In this document: piece after piece, positions 41,693 through 50,847 of the stretch
Position numbering within the stretch: the first letter of the stretch is position 1
Layout: every line of letters begins with the position of its first letter
DNA from: Fundicoccus_A sp052115865
GTDB taxonomy: Bacteria > Bacillota > Bacilli > Lactobacillales > Aerococcaceae
Direction of reading: 5' to 3'
Length of the DNA: 64,000 nucleotides
Assembly: GCF_052115865.1 (NCBI RefSeq)
Contig: NZ_JBQKME010000004.1
Coordinates: forward strand, 62,001 to 126,000
Position numbers and translations under genes: made by a program
Notes under the pieces: model-generated
What the model saw: only the letters and a program-made list of their open reading frames with translations
What the model was told of the DNA's origin: nothing
Database searches by the model: none

Positions 41693-42883
41693 ATGTTGTT
41701 AAGTCTTGCACTCATAATTTTATTAGGATTCATCCTAAGCGATGCCGCCCAAAGACTCAAACTCCCAGGCCTCGTTGGCATGCTGTTAACCGGAATCATA
41801 CTGGGTCCATACGTCCTCAACCTCATTTCCCCCAACCTATTAAATATCTCTGCTGACCTAAAAATGATGGCGTTAATCGTGATTTTACTCAGAGCAGGTT
41901 TAGCTTTAGATATAGAGGATTTGAAGAAGGTGGGGCGACCAGCGATTTTAATGTGTTTTGTACCAGCAACATTTGAAATAATAGCAACAACCATTATTGC
42001 ACCCATTCTTTTTCCAATATCACATATTGAAGCTGCCATCATGGGGGTAGTACTCGGAGCGGTTTCACCAGCGGTTGTAATACCAAAAATGTTGACGATA
42101 ATGGAGACGGATTACGGCAAAGATAAAAGTATCCCTCAATTGATCATTGCAAGTGCTTCTGTTGATGATATTTATGTGATTGTATTATTTACATCTTTTA
42201 TGGGGATTTACAGTGGGGGAAGCTTTGATTTTGTAAAATTACTTAATATTCCCATCGCCATTGTTGTAGGATTAATTATCGGAATCATAGTAGGCTTGAG
42301 TCTGATTTATTTATTTAAAAAGATCCGTGTGAGAGACACGGTTAAATTATTAATTATTTTAAGCTGTGCATTCTTTTTAGTTTCTTTAGAATCAGCAATT
42401 GAGACCTATGTACCGATGTCAGCCTTGTTAGCGGTCATGGCGTTGGGAGCAACGATTCTAAAGCAATATGGCGTTTTAGCCAAACGTCTATCACGAAAAT
42501 TTTCGAAAGTTTGGGTTGGCGCAGAATTAATGTTGTTTGTCTTGGTAGGAACAACAGTGGATATTAGCTATCTAGCTGAAGCTAGTTTTGCAGCTGTCGT
42601 GTTGATATTGCTTGTATTGTTGATTAGAGTTTGTGGTGTTTTTGTGAGTTTAATTGCCACTGACTTATCAATGAAAGAGCGCCTTTTTTGCGCCATCGCC
42701 TACTTGCCTAAAGCTACTGTTCAAGCCGCAATTGGTAGCCTTCCGCTTGCCGCAGGTGTCGGGGCAGGCAGACTAATTTTAATGGTCGCGGTATTAGCAA
42801 TTTTGATTACAGCACCTTTAGGTGCCATTGGAATTGACGCAAGCTATCAAAAACTACTAACAAAAACTAAACCTTTTGAATAA
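41693..42883 (+). CDS. CPA2-family cation/proton antiporter
   Basis: A membrane antiporter of about 396 residues with some 12 hydrophobic helices: LLSLALIILLGFILSDAAQR at the start, then LPGLVGMLLTGIILGPYVL and later SASVDDIYVIVLF, which contains the paired Asp residues of the ion-binding site. Related proteins exchange Na+ or K+ for H+. No C-terminal TrkA-N domain is attached. AGGAG (41681-41685) is one base before ATG 41687 and seven bases before ATG 41693; the latter is the likely start. The stop codon lies inside a copy of the overrepresented decamer (42889-42898 begins just after the last codons). Confidence 0.85.
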   Translation: MLLSLALIILLGFILSDAAQRLKLPGLVGMLLTGIILGPYVLNLISPNLLNISADLKMMALIVILLRAGLALDIEDLKKVGRPAILMCFVPATFEIIATTIIAPILFPISHIEAAIMGVVLGAVSPAVVIPKMLTIMETDYGKDKSIPQLIIASASVDDIYVIVLFTSFMGIYSGGSFDFVKLLNIPIAIVVGLIIGIIVGLSLIYLFKKIRVRDTVKLLIILSCAFFLVSLESAIETYVPMSALLAVMALGATILKQYGVLAKRLSRKFSKVWVGAELMLFVLVGTTVDISYLAEASFAAVVLILLVLLIRVCGVFVSLIATDLSMKERLFCAIAYLPKATVQAAIGSLPLAAGVGAGRLILMVAVLAILITAPLGAIGIDASYQKLLTKTKPFE

Positions 42884-42991
42884 ATATCTGTTTGAAACAG
42901 ATCTGATGAAGAACATCTAAACAATCAAAAACAACATACTTTAGAAAATCGTTACCGCGAAATTTTTCTTTAAACCATCAATAAATGTTAA

Positions 42992-43024
42992 AAACCTGTT
43001 GCCAACATAAATAGCAACAGGTTT
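42992..43024 (-). terminator. Terminator of the ABC transporter gene (reverse strand)
   Basis: AAACCTGTTGC and GCAACAGGTTT pair perfectly over 11 bp. Read on the reverse strand it is followed by TTTTTAAC, so it serves the gene ending at 43037; it may also stop antiporter transcripts. Confidence 0.8.
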
Positions 43025-43036
43025 CTCATTTGTCGT

Positions 43037-45370
43037 TTAATCCATTCGTAAAGCTTCAGCTGCATCTAATTGAGCCGCCATTCGTGCTGGAATATGGCCA
43101 CCAATCACGGTTAGAACCGTCGAAACGATCACCAAAACCACCGCGTGTATCGGATCCAATTGCGCAACATTAGGTAAATTGGTTAAATTCTCAATAACAC
43201 TATTAATAGGGAAGGTTAGCAGATACGCAATCCCAACCCCTAAAATCCCTGAAGAAATCCCCAAAATAAATGTCTCTGAATCAAACACTCGGGTAATATC
43301 TTTCTTACGTGCCCCAAGTGCTTTTAAAATACCAATTTCTTTTGTCCGTTGAATTACCGAAGTATAAGTAATAATTCCAATCATAATCATACTGGTAATC
43401 AATGATATTGCTGCGAAAGCAACTAAGGCATAAGTAATAGCATTCATCAAATTACCTGTTAGGCCACTGACCACGCTAGCGAGATCATTATACAAGACTT
43501 GATCTTCTTGAGCTTTCCCTTCATTCCAGGTATCTAAATAAGCTAATATTTCATCTTTTTGCTCAAAATCATTTGGATAAATATAAATGGAAGATGGGAT
43601 GGCGTCGCCACCTAACATGCTTAAAAAGGCATTTCGTGCTGCATTAGATTCAAATGGCTGATTGGTCATCACATTATTGTCAGTTTCTTCTTGGGCTAAA
43701 ACAATGGCAGACGTTTCATTGGCTTGCAACATCAATTGATTCAAACCATCACTATAAGCAAAACCAGGTGAAAGTAGGGCGAGAGTCGCATCTTCAGGTG
43801 CTCTTAAAATACCAGAAATGGTTAGTGTCACATTGTTATCAGATTCATAGACTTGTTTTAAATCATCATTAGGAACAAATTGATTCGTTGGCAATTCCAT
43901 ATAGTAATCATCATTTGTGACTAATTGAATTTCTGTCCCAATAATCTCATCAAAATCTAAGGTATCATCCACATTAACATCAAAGCCTAAATTCGTTAAG
44001 CCATAAACACTGGTTGTATTATCACTATCTAAGATTAAGACAACATCCGTTGCCTCCGTTGGATATTCACCAGCGAGTAAGTTATAATTTTCTTGTAAAA
44101 AGTCTGTTTCATTGCCTTGGCTATCGGTAGGGAAGGTGTTTAATCCGACACCTGTAAAGGAAGCAGCCATATTGCCTTGATTCATTTGGGCTTCGGGATT
44201 ATCATTTGAAAACTGGACTCGTTGGATATTGCCATCAACTTCTCTTAATAAATTTAAATTTAAACTACGGCTAAACCCAATATTATTTACTAATTTAGGG
44301 TCAATTTCACTGATATAATTAATGTAATCCTCATCGATGGGATTAATATGCATCACCGTTTCAGCGACATCTCCAACGGCAATGACTTCTTGACTGTCTG
44401 GAAATTCTTCTCGGGGTTCATAATCGGCAAATACAGTTGGGTCGCTCGCATAAGAAGCAATCGTAATTGGAAACTGCCCTAAAGTTTGTGTTTGTGTCCG
44501 ATCAATTTCATTTTGAAAACCATTGGACAAGGACAAGACAACCCCGATACTAATGATCCCGATACTGGAAGCAAAGGATGTTAAAGATGTTTGTCCCAAT
44601 TTAGTCCGTAAATTATTCCAAGATAATTTTAAGGCTGTGAAATAACTTAATTTGGTTTTCTTAATTTCAAAATTCTTAGCCGCTTCGACTTCTTCATAAG
44701 GAAGGCTGTCGGTTATGATGCGACCATCTCTAAATTGCACAATTCGATCAGAATATTGTCTTGCAATTTCATTATTATGCGTCACCATAATAACTAGTTT
44801 TTCTTTCGAAAGTTCCTTAATCAATTCCATGATTTGTTCACTAGTTTTTGAATCAAGCGCACCTGTTGGCTCATCACACAGTAAAATATCAGGGTTATTC
44901 ACCAAAGCACGGGCGATCGCTACCCGTTGCATTTGACCACCAGATAACTCGCTCGGCTTTTTATACATATGATCTTCTAAGCCGACTTTAGCAAGAGCTT
45001 CTTTACTCATCTTATCGCGGTCTTCTTTAGGTACATTACTTAATGTCAAACCTAATTCCACATTATCGATAACACTTAAATGACTTATTAAGTTATAACT
45101 TTGAAAGACAAAACCAACGGAATTATTGCGATAGGCATCCCAATCGCTGGCTTTAAAATTTTTGGTTGATTGATTGTTTAAAATTAAGTCACCACTGTCA
45201 TAGCGATCAAGTCCACCGATGATATTTAATAAAGTGGTTTTACCAGATCCACTCGGTCCTAAAATGCTGACAAATTCTTGTTCACGAAACGTAATGCTCA
45301 CTGAATCGAGTGCAGTTGTTGTAATACTTGGGGTTTTATAGGTTTTAACAACCTTTTCTAATCTTAACAT
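43037..45370 (-). CDS. MacB-like ABC transporter, ATPase fused to FtsX-type permease
   Basis: A 777-residue fusion. The N-terminal ATPase (about 1-230) has Walker A GPSGSGKTTLLN, LSGGQMQR and LLCDEPTGALD. A first membrane helix follows near 265-285, then a large extracellular domain (about 290-640), and three C-terminal helices with the FtsX motif ALGARKKDITRVFDSE. MacB-type proteins are mechanotransmitters that drive extracellular events or export, not classical importers. No membrane-fusion partner or two-component system is adjacent. The AAGGAGTGG site supports the ATG. Substrate unknown; antimicrobial peptide or lipoprotein-related functions are possible. Confidence 0.85.
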   Translation of the reverse strand: MLRLEKVVKTYKTPSITTTALDSVSITFREQEFVSILGPSGSGKTTLLNIIGGLDRYDSGDLILNNQSTKNFKASDWDAYRNNSVGFVFQSYNLISHLSVIDNVELGLTLSNVPKEDRDKMSKEALAKVGLEDHMYKKPSELSGGQMQRVAIARALVNNPDILLCDEPTGALDSKTSEQIMELIKELSKEKLVIMVTHNNEIARQYSDRIVQFRDGRIITDSLPYEEVEAAKNFEIKKTKLSYFTALKLSWNNLRTKLGQTSLTSFASSIGIISIGVVLSLSNGFQNEIDRTQTQTLGQFPITIASYASDPTVFADYEPREEFPDSQEVIAVGDVAETVMHINPIDEDYINYISEIDPKLVNNIGFSRSLNLNLLREVDGNIQRVQFSNDNPEAQMNQGNMAASFTGVGLNTFPTDSQGNETDFLQENYNLLAGEYPTEATDVVLILDSDNTTSVYGLTNLGFDVNVDDTLDFDEIIGTEIQLVTNDDYYMELPTNQFVPNDDLKQVYESDNNVTLTISGILRAPEDATLALLSPGFAYSDGLNQLMLQANETSAIVLAQEETDNNVMTNQPFESNAARNAFLSMLGGDAIPSSIYIYPNDFEQKDEILAYLDTWNEGKAQEDQVLYNDLASVVSGLTGNLMNAITYALVAFAAISLITSMIMIGIITYTSVIQRTKEIGILKALGARKKDITRVFDSETFILGISSGILGVGIAYLLTFPINSVIENLTNLPNVAQLDPIHAVVLVIVSTVLTVIGGHIPARMAAQLDAAEALRMD

Positions 45371-45445
45371 GTGTCCACTCCTTGTAACTTCCTCTTAATA
45401 AAATCATCTTAAATGATTTAACTAAACTAAAAATAAACAAATAAA

Positions 45446-45472
45446 AACTCGACGGCTAGAAACCTTCGAGTT
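45446..45472 (-). terminator. Terminator of the hemolysin III family gene (reverse strand)
   Basis: AACTCGA and TCGAGTT form a stem around a 13-base loop; on the reverse strand it is followed by TTTTATTTG, just past the stop codon at 45480. Confidence 0.65.
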
Positions 45473-45479
45473 GATGAAT

Positions 45480-46121
45480 TTATACATATAGATATATCGA
45501 TACGAACATAAATGCCGCCCCAGCAATAACAAACAAATGCCAGATAACATGCATCCAAGGATTATGTTTTTGACGGTAAAAAATTGTTCCTAAAGTATAA
45601 GCAATCCCACCGATTGCAAGTAAAATAATCGCATTGAGTTCGACAGATTTAAATAAAGGATAGATGATAAAAATACTCATCCAACCTAAACCAAGATATA
45701 GATAGGTGCTTAGTTTAGGCCATTTATTAATCGTCATGATTTCAAATGCCAATCCGGCCAAAGCCAAAGCCCAAATGATCACTAAAAATAAATATCCCAG
45801 CCAACCACCAATGGAAATCATTAAGTAAGGGGTGTAACTGCCAGCAATTAATAAATAAATGGCAGCATGATCTAGCTTTTGGAATATATGGCGATATTTA
45901 CTTGAAGAGAAACTGTGGTAGAGAGTTGAATTTAAAAACAAACAGAAAAGACTTAAGCCATAGATAATATAAGCTATAATAGCTGTTGTCGAACCAGTAT
46001 GAATTCCTTTTGACACGAGCATAAAAATAGCGATAATACTTAAAACAGCGGCTACACCATGGGTAATGGCATTAAAAAGTTCTGGTAAATCATACCGTTT
46101 TTGGGTTAGTTGTTCACTCAT
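45480..46121 (-). CDS. Hemolysin III/PAQR-family membrane protein (TrhA-like)
   Basis: A 213-residue seven-helix membrane protein. Family signatures: ELFNAITHGVAAVLSI at the start, STLYHSF (about 69-75) in helix 2, DHAAIYLLIAGSYTPYLM (about 85-102) and MHVIWHLFVIAGA (about 191-203). The His residues and Ser/Asp form the metal site of the PAQR/ceramidase-like fold. Bacterial members influence membrane energetics; direct haemolytic activity is not implied. It has an AAAGGAGG site, its own terminator and no operon partner. Confidence 0.88.
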   Translation of the reverse strand: MSEQLTQKRYDLPELFNAITHGVAAVLSIIAIFMLVSKGIHTGSTTAIIAYIIYGLSLFCLFLNSTLYHSFSSSKYRHIFQKLDHAAIYLLIAGSYTPYLMISIGGWLGYLFLVIIWALALAGLAFEIMTINKWPKLSTYLYLGLGWMSIFIIYPLFKSVELNAIILLAIGGIAYTLGTIFYRQKHNPWMHVIWHLFVIAGAAFMFVSIYLYV

Positions 46122-46228
46122 TAAATACCTCCTTTATTAGAATAGTTTATCATATCAAAATAAATATTACTGTAAAAGTTGCTAAAATGTTACAATTCTT
46201 AAAATTTTTGCAATCAATTTCTGAAAAC

Positions 46229-46247
46229 AGCATGAACATGCTATAAT
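46229..46247 (+). promoter_or_regulatory. Extended -10 promoter overlapped by a short palindrome
   Basis: TGCTATAAT (46239-46247) is an extended -10 box 28 bp upstream of the ATG at 46275. The palindrome AGCATG-AA-CATGCT (46229-46242) overlaps its TG element and could be an operator. Confidence 0.5.
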
Positions 46248-46274
46248 AACTTTAATGTTATGAAGAGGTGAGTT

Positions 46275-46934
46275 ATGTCAAATGATCAAATGAGTAGGGT
46301 TAATAAGTCTAATAAACGATGGGGTTGTTTTTCCGTTATTTTTTTAGCCTTATTAATCAATGTGGTTTTTTTAGCGACGGCTTATGTTTTAATTAATCGA
46401 CAATTAAATATGGCTAATGAGCAAATTGAAGAAAAACCTTTAGAAGAAATTGTTGTATCGGGTGATGAGTCGATTGAACTTGTTTTGAATCGTGACGTTG
46501 TTAATCGCTTATTTAATGAAATGCTTTCAGCTAATAGTGCTAATGGCTTGGACTTGTCTTTAAGTTGGGAAGATGATGCGATTGTTGCACGGACACAAAT
46601 TAATCAAAATGGTTTTCAAGCGCCAGCAACTATTCTTGGAGATGTGACGATCTCACCGGAAAATTATTTAGTGATTGATATTCAATCTGTGAAATTAGCA
46701 GAGATTCCAATACCTACTGAAACGGCTTATCAACTTTTTGTAAGTCAGTTAAGTTTGCCTAATGGTGCAACTTTTTCTGCTTCACAACCACAAATATTGA
46801 TTAACCTGAATCAACTGGATGGCATTGATCCTTCTTATAGCTTAATACCTAAATCTGTTGATTTAGAAAATAATGAATTAGTAATTGAAGTGAATTATGA
46901 TGCAACAACGAATCCGCTATTACGATTTAATTAA
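46275..46934 (+). CDS. YpmS-like membrane-anchored protein (DUF2140)
   Basis: A 219-residue protein with a short basic N-terminus, one membrane helix (about 17-40: CFSVIFLALLINVVFLATAY) and an extracellular domain. The ending and the pattern VSGDESIELVLNRDVVNRLFNEML and later LPNGATFSASQPQILINLNQLDG match the DUF2140/YpmS family of Bacillales and Lactobacillales, whose function is unknown. The start has a GAAGAGGTGAG site. It is followed closely by a YozE-like gene, deoD and ctpA, all in the same direction. Confidence 0.75.
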   Translation: MSNDQMSRVNKSNKRWGCFSVIFLALLINVVFLATAYVLINRQLNMANEQIEEKPLEEIVVSGDESIELVLNRDVVNRLFNEMLSANSANGLDLSLSWEDDAIVARTQINQNGFQAPATILGDVTISPENYLVIDIQSVKLAEIPIPTETAYQLFVSQLSLPNGATFSASQPQILINLNQLDGIDPSYSLIPKSVDLENNELVIEVNYDATTNPLLRFN

Positions 46935-46949
46935 GGAGTGTTCTTTTTA

Positions 46950-47165
46950 ATGCAAATGAGTTTTTATACATTTATTAAACGCTTTGTAGATTTTGATGCT
47001 GACGATCCGATGAGCCGATTGGCGAATGTTGTCAGTAAAGATATTGGTTTTCCAAAGCAAAGCCAAGATTTTCATGAAGTTTCAAGCTATATGGAGCATT
47101 CCGAACAATACAGTCGTTTAATGACCGTATTTGATGATGCGTGGTTAAAATATACAAATCAATAA
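46950..47165 (+). CDS. YozE/UPF0346-family small protein
   Basis: A 71-residue cytosolic protein. MSFYTFIKRFVDFDADDPMSRLANVV followed by DIGFPKQSQDFHEVSSYME matches the YozE family (about 70-75 residues, function unknown). A GTG at 46938 overlaps the AAGGAG ribosome binding site (46933-46938) and cannot be the start. ATG 46950 is 11 bases after that site; ATG 46956 is the alternative. It lies 15 bp after the YpmS-like gene. Confidence 0.82.
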   Translation: MQMSFYTFIKRFVDFDADDPMSRLANVVSKDIGFPKQSQDFHEVSSYMEHSEQYSRLMTVFDDAWLKYTNQ

Positions 47166-47182
47166 GAAAAGAGAGTGAAAAA

Positions 47183-47908
47183 ATGAGTGTACATATTAAT
47201 GCAGAAAAAGGTGCCGTTGCACCAATCGTTTTATTCCCAGGAGATCCTTTACGTGCTAAATTTATTGCAGAAACATTTTTAGAGGATGTTCAACAATATA
47301 ATACTGTTAGAAATATGTTTGGGTATACCGGAACTTATGAAGGTGTTCCTATTTCTGTACAAGGGTCTGGTATGGGAATTCCTTCAGCCATGATTTATGC
47401 AGAAGAGTTATATCAGTCGTATGATGTCGATACGATTATCCGAATTGGTTCGGCAGGAGCTATGAAAAATAATGTAAAAGTTCGTGACATTGTTTTTGGA
47501 CAAGGTGCGACAACAGATTCTGCTATTTTAGCCAATATTTTTGACCAGCAAGTACATTATTCAGCTATTGCAGACTTTGACGTTTTAGACACGGCATATC
47601 ATATTGCAGAATCATTAATTCCAAAAGAAAATATCCATGTCGGAAATATTTTATCATCGGATCGTTTTTATAATGAGGAAATGGATAAAGGGAAACTGGC
47701 TGACTATGGTGTGTTAGCTGTTGAGATGGAAGCCGCAGGCTTGTATGCAGTGGCTGCTAAACATCAACGCAGAGCATTAGCCATGTGTACAATTAGTGAC
47801 CACTTATTAACAGGTGAGGAGACGACTGCTCAAGAAAGAGAACAAACATTTACACAAATGATGGAAGTAGCATTAAAGACAGCTGTCAAACTCTCAATTG
47901 AAAAATAA
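47183..47908 (+). CDS. deoD: Purine nucleoside phosphorylase, DeoD type
   Basis: Cleaves purine nucleosides with phosphate to base plus ribose-1-phosphate in salvage. The 241-residue form begins MSVHINAEKGAVAPIVLFPG; the conserved FPGDPLRAKFIAE (18-30) and EMEAAGLYA (about 180-188) and the ending SDHLLTGEETTAQEREQTF mark the trimeric/hexameric NP-I family. An upstream in-frame start at 47141 lies inside the preceding gene with no ribosome binding site; AGAGAGTG before 47183 decides the start. Confidence 0.94.
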   Translation: MSVHINAEKGAVAPIVLFPGDPLRAKFIAETFLEDVQQYNTVRNMFGYTGTYEGVPISVQGSGMGIPSAMIYAEELYQSYDVDTIIRIGSAGAMKNNVKVRDIVFGQGATTDSAILANIFDQQVHYSAIADFDVLDTAYHIAESLIPKENIHVGNILSSDRFYNEEMDKGKLADYGVLAVEMEAAGLYAVAAKHQRRALAMCTISDHLLTGEETTAQEREQTFTQMMEVALKTAVKLSIEK

Positions 47909-47920
47909 GGAGATGTTTCT

Positions 47921-49375
47921 ATGAAAAAAAGTGCCACAAACAAACCATTAAAATGGTTGACAGTCGGATTAACTTCAGCTGTTTTTGTGTTAGCCTCCAA
48001 CCATAATGCGCCATCAGTAGAAGCTTTAAATTGGTTATTCCAAGATAATTCAATATCTGAGGAAAAACAGTTAACTGAAGAAGATTTAAAAATGATTGAA
48101 GATATCTATAATACGATTCAAATCAATTATATTGAAGAGTTAGATAAAAATGACCTATTAGAAGGTGCACTTAAAGGGATGGTAGACGCCATAGGTGACC
48201 CTTATTCTGAATATTTAAATAAGCAAGAATCGACATCTTTTGATGATAGTATAACGGGTTCTTTCCAAGGGATTGGTGTACAATTTATGTCTCAAAATGG
48301 CAATGTCACTGTCATTAGTCCTATCGATGGTACGCCTGCTGCCGATGCGGGAATCCAACCCAATGACATTATATTAGAAGCTGACGGGATTGAATTGACT
48401 GGGATGGATACGAATCAAGTAGTAGAATTAATTCGTGGTCCCGAAGGAACAGAAGTTGAGCTGAAAGTCCAAAGAGGTTCTTCAACTTTCGATGTCACCT
48501 TAGTCAGAGCAGAAATTCCAATTATTAGTGTGACAGGTGAAATCGATGCAGAACACGCTAATGTCGGAAATGTTCGTATCAGTCAATTTGCAGCGAATAC
48601 TTATGATGAATTAGTTGAAATCATTACCGATTTACGTGACCAAGGAGCAGACCGCTTTGTATTTGATTTGAGATCTAATCCAGGTGGTTTGTTAAATCAA
48701 GCTTTAAACTTAAGTAATATGTTTGTTGAAGATGGTGACGTGATTATGCAAGTGGATGAAAGGAATCGTGAGATAGATATGTTTCACGGTGATGATGCTA
48801 AGTATGGTGATTTTCAAGTAACGGATCCTTATGTTGTTTTAATTGACGGAGGAAGTGCAAGTGCGAGTGAAATATTAGCTGCTGCCATTAGTGAAAATAC
48901 TGATAATAAATTAATTGGAACAACTACTTTTGGGAAAGGGACAGTCCAAAATATTACTAACGAATCTGATATTGGAGAACTAAAATTAACTATTGCTAAA
49001 TGGTTGACGCCAAACGGAACTTGGATTCATGATACCGGCATTAGTCCTGATATTACAGTAGAACCCGAAGAGCTTACTTCGGCTTTATTACTCAACACAA
49101 GTGAAGAATTAACATTAGGTGATAGCTCTGAATTTGTCCAAAGTTTATCCTTAATATTAAGTAGCCTTGGTTATGACATTCCAAATCAAAGTTATTATGA
49201 TGAGAAAATGGCCGAAGTGGTGAAACAATTCCAACTTGATAATGAATTAGAAGCAGACGGTATTGTAACAGGAGATACGGCTCAAAAATTGAATGATCAA
49301 GCGCGGCAGTATTTAGACGAACATGATGTCCAATACAAAGCCGCTGTTGAATATTTGCTTGAGGAAGATGCTTAA
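47921..49375 (+). CDS. ctpA: Carboxy-terminal processing protease (S41) with a peptidoglycan-binding domain
   Basis: An exported serine protease of 484 residues. The signal/anchor is SATNKPLKWLTVGLTSAVFV. Next come a PDZ domain (about 105-190, FQGIGVQFMSQNGNVTVISP onward), the protease core with VLIDGGSASASEILAAAI (catalytic Ser) and TTFGKGTVQN (catalytic Lys), and a C-terminal peptidoglycan-binding segment (about 395-465, SLGYDIPNQSYYDEKMAEVV and DGIVTGDTAQ). It probably trims cell-envelope proteins near the wall. It has an AAGGAGATG site and its stop codon overlaps the start of lepB. Confidence 0.93.
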   Translation: MKKSATNKPLKWLTVGLTSAVFVLASNHNAPSVEALNWLFQDNSISEEKQLTEEDLKMIEDIYNTIQINYIEELDKNDLLEGALKGMVDAIGDPYSEYLNKQESTSFDDSITGSFQGIGVQFMSQNGNVTVISPIDGTPAADAGIQPNDIILEADGIELTGMDTNQVVELIRGPEGTEVELKVQRGSSTFDVTLVRAEIPIISVTGEIDAEHANVGNVRISQFAANTYDELVEIITDLRDQGADRFVFDLRSNPGGLLNQALNLSNMFVEDGDVIMQVDERNREIDMFHGDDAKYGDFQVTDPYVVLIDGGSASASEILAAAISENTDNKLIGTTTFGKGTVQNITNESDIGELKLTIAKWLTPNGTWIHDTGISPDITVEPEELTSALLLNTSEELTLGDSSEFVQSLSLILSSLGYDIPNQSYYDEKMAEVVKQFQLDNELEADGIVTGDTAQKLNDQARQYLDEHDVQYKAAVEYLLEEDA

Positions 49376-49968
49376 TGCAGTTTCTTAAAAACTTAATGGT
49401 TGAAATTGTTAATGTTCTTTTTTCCATTGTCATTGCCATAGTGATATTTATTTTATTGCGAGATTACATTGTGCAACCTTTTCAAGTTGAAGGACATTCA
49501 ATGGATAATACTTTAGCAAATGGCGAACAAATGTTGATGTTTAAACAAACAAGCATTGAGCGCTTTGATGTCATTGTCTTTCCAGACCCTATGGGGTCTG
49601 GAAGTTCTTATGTTAAGCGCGTTATTGGTTTACCTGGAGATTCCTTAGAGATGGTTAACGATGTTCTTTACATCAATGATCAAGCTGTGGAAGAACCCTA
49701 TTTAGAGCCACTAAAAAGTCAAACTACTGAAAATTTTACTTCTGATTTTTCACTTTGGAATACGATTGGAGTCGAAGTGATTCCTGAAGGTTATTATTTT
49801 GTTATGGGAGACAACCGCCCACATTCAGGTGATAGCCGGCAATTTGGTTTAGTACCGATAGAAAGTGTAGAAGGGGAAGCTAATTTTATTTATTTTCCTT
49901 TTTCTGAGTTTGGTAAATTAGAGGAATATACATTAAGTGATAATGGATCAATCATTATTTCGGAATAA
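49375..49968 (+). CDS. lepB: Signal peptidase I
   Basis: Removes signal peptides at the outer face of the membrane. 197 residues with one N-terminal membrane helix (about 10-28). The catalytic Ser is in EGHSMDNTL (Ser42), the Lys in SYVKRVIGLPGD (Lys81); the boxes DVIVFPDP and GDNRPHSGDSRQFG complete the family pattern. It overlaps ctpA at the stop codon and is followed by rbgA 18 bp on, as in many Lactobacillales. A decamer copy (49443) is in the membrane-helix codons. Confidence 0.94.
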   Translation: MQFLKNLMVEIVNVLFSIVIAIVIFILLRDYIVQPFQVEGHSMDNTLANGEQMLMFKQTSIERFDVIVFPDPMGSGSSYVKRVIGLPGDSLEMVNDVLYINDQAVEEPYLEPLKSQTTENFTSDFSLWNTIGVEVIPEGYYFVMGDNRPHSGDSRQFGLVPIESVEGEANFIYFPFSEFGKLEEYTLSDNGSIIISE

Positions 49969-49986
49969 GTTAGATGGAGTGAAAAT

Positions 49987-50847
49987 ATGAGAACAATCCA
50001 ATGGTTTCCAGGCCATATGGCTAAAGCTAGACGTGAAGCCACTGAAAAAATGAATTTAGTTGATATCGTACTTGAATTAGTCGATGCGCGTTTACCAGAA
50101 TCGAGTCGCAATCCCATGATTAATGAAATAATTGGGAATAAGCCTCGCATTATTGTCTTAAACAAAATGGATATGGCAGATCCTGCCATTACCGATTTTT
50201 GGGTGAAGTATTATCAAGAGCAAGGCATTAAAGCTGTCGCGATTGATGCGCAACATAATAAAGGTCTGAATAAATTACAAAGCTTATGCCGTGAATTAAT
50301 GTCAGATTATTTTGAAAAAAGATTAGCACAAGGTGTTAAGCCACGCCCAATCCGTTTAATGATATTAGGGATTCCAAACGTTGGAAAATCAACCTTGATT
50401 AACCGTTTTGTAGGAAAAAACCAAGCGATTACTGGTAATAAACCTGGAGTTACAAAGGCACAACGTTGGCTTAAAATCGGTAAAGACTTTGAGTTACTTG
50501 ATACACCAGGAATTCTGTGGCCAAAATTTGAAGACCCTGAAGTAGGTTTAAAATTAGCTGCCAGTGGAGCGATTAAAGATCAGTTGTTAGCCTTAGATGA
50601 TATTGCCTTGTATTTGTTAGGATTTATGAAGCGATTTTACCACCAAGCCTTATTAAAACGCTATGCCATTACAGAAAGTGATTTGCAGAATTTAAGTTTA
50701 TCAGACTTATTAATATTGTTAACCGAGAAAAATGGTTTTGGCGATGACTATACCCAAATGAGTCAACGAATGATATATGAATATCGTGAAAATAATTTAG
50801 GGCAAATGACTTTAGACCGTCCAATTCGTGAGGTGACCAATGCATAA
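49987..50847 (+). CDS. rbgA: Ribosome biogenesis GTPase RbgA (YlqF)
   Basis: Circularly permuted GTPase needed for maturation of the 50S subunit. Residue order shows the permutation: the G4 motif NKMD (about 59-62) precedes G1 GIPNVGKSTLIN (about 123-134), then DTPGILWPKFED (G3). The 286-residue length is standard. The conserved N-terminal IQWFPGHMAKARRE is present. It sits between lepB and rnhB, the usual order. Confidence 0.95.
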   Translation: MRTIQWFPGHMAKARREATEKMNLVDIVLELVDARLPESSRNPMINEIIGNKPRIIVLNKMDMADPAITDFWVKYYQEQGIKAVAIDAQHNKGLNKLQSLCRELMSDYFEKRLAQGVKPRPIRLMILGIPNVGKSTLINRFVGKNQAITGNKPGVTKAQRWLKIGKDFELLDTPGILWPKFEDPEVGLKLAASGAIKDQLLALDDIALYLLGFMKRFYHQALLKRYAITESDLQNLSLSDLLILLTEKNGFGDDYTQMSQRMIYEYRENNLGQMTLDRPIREVTNA

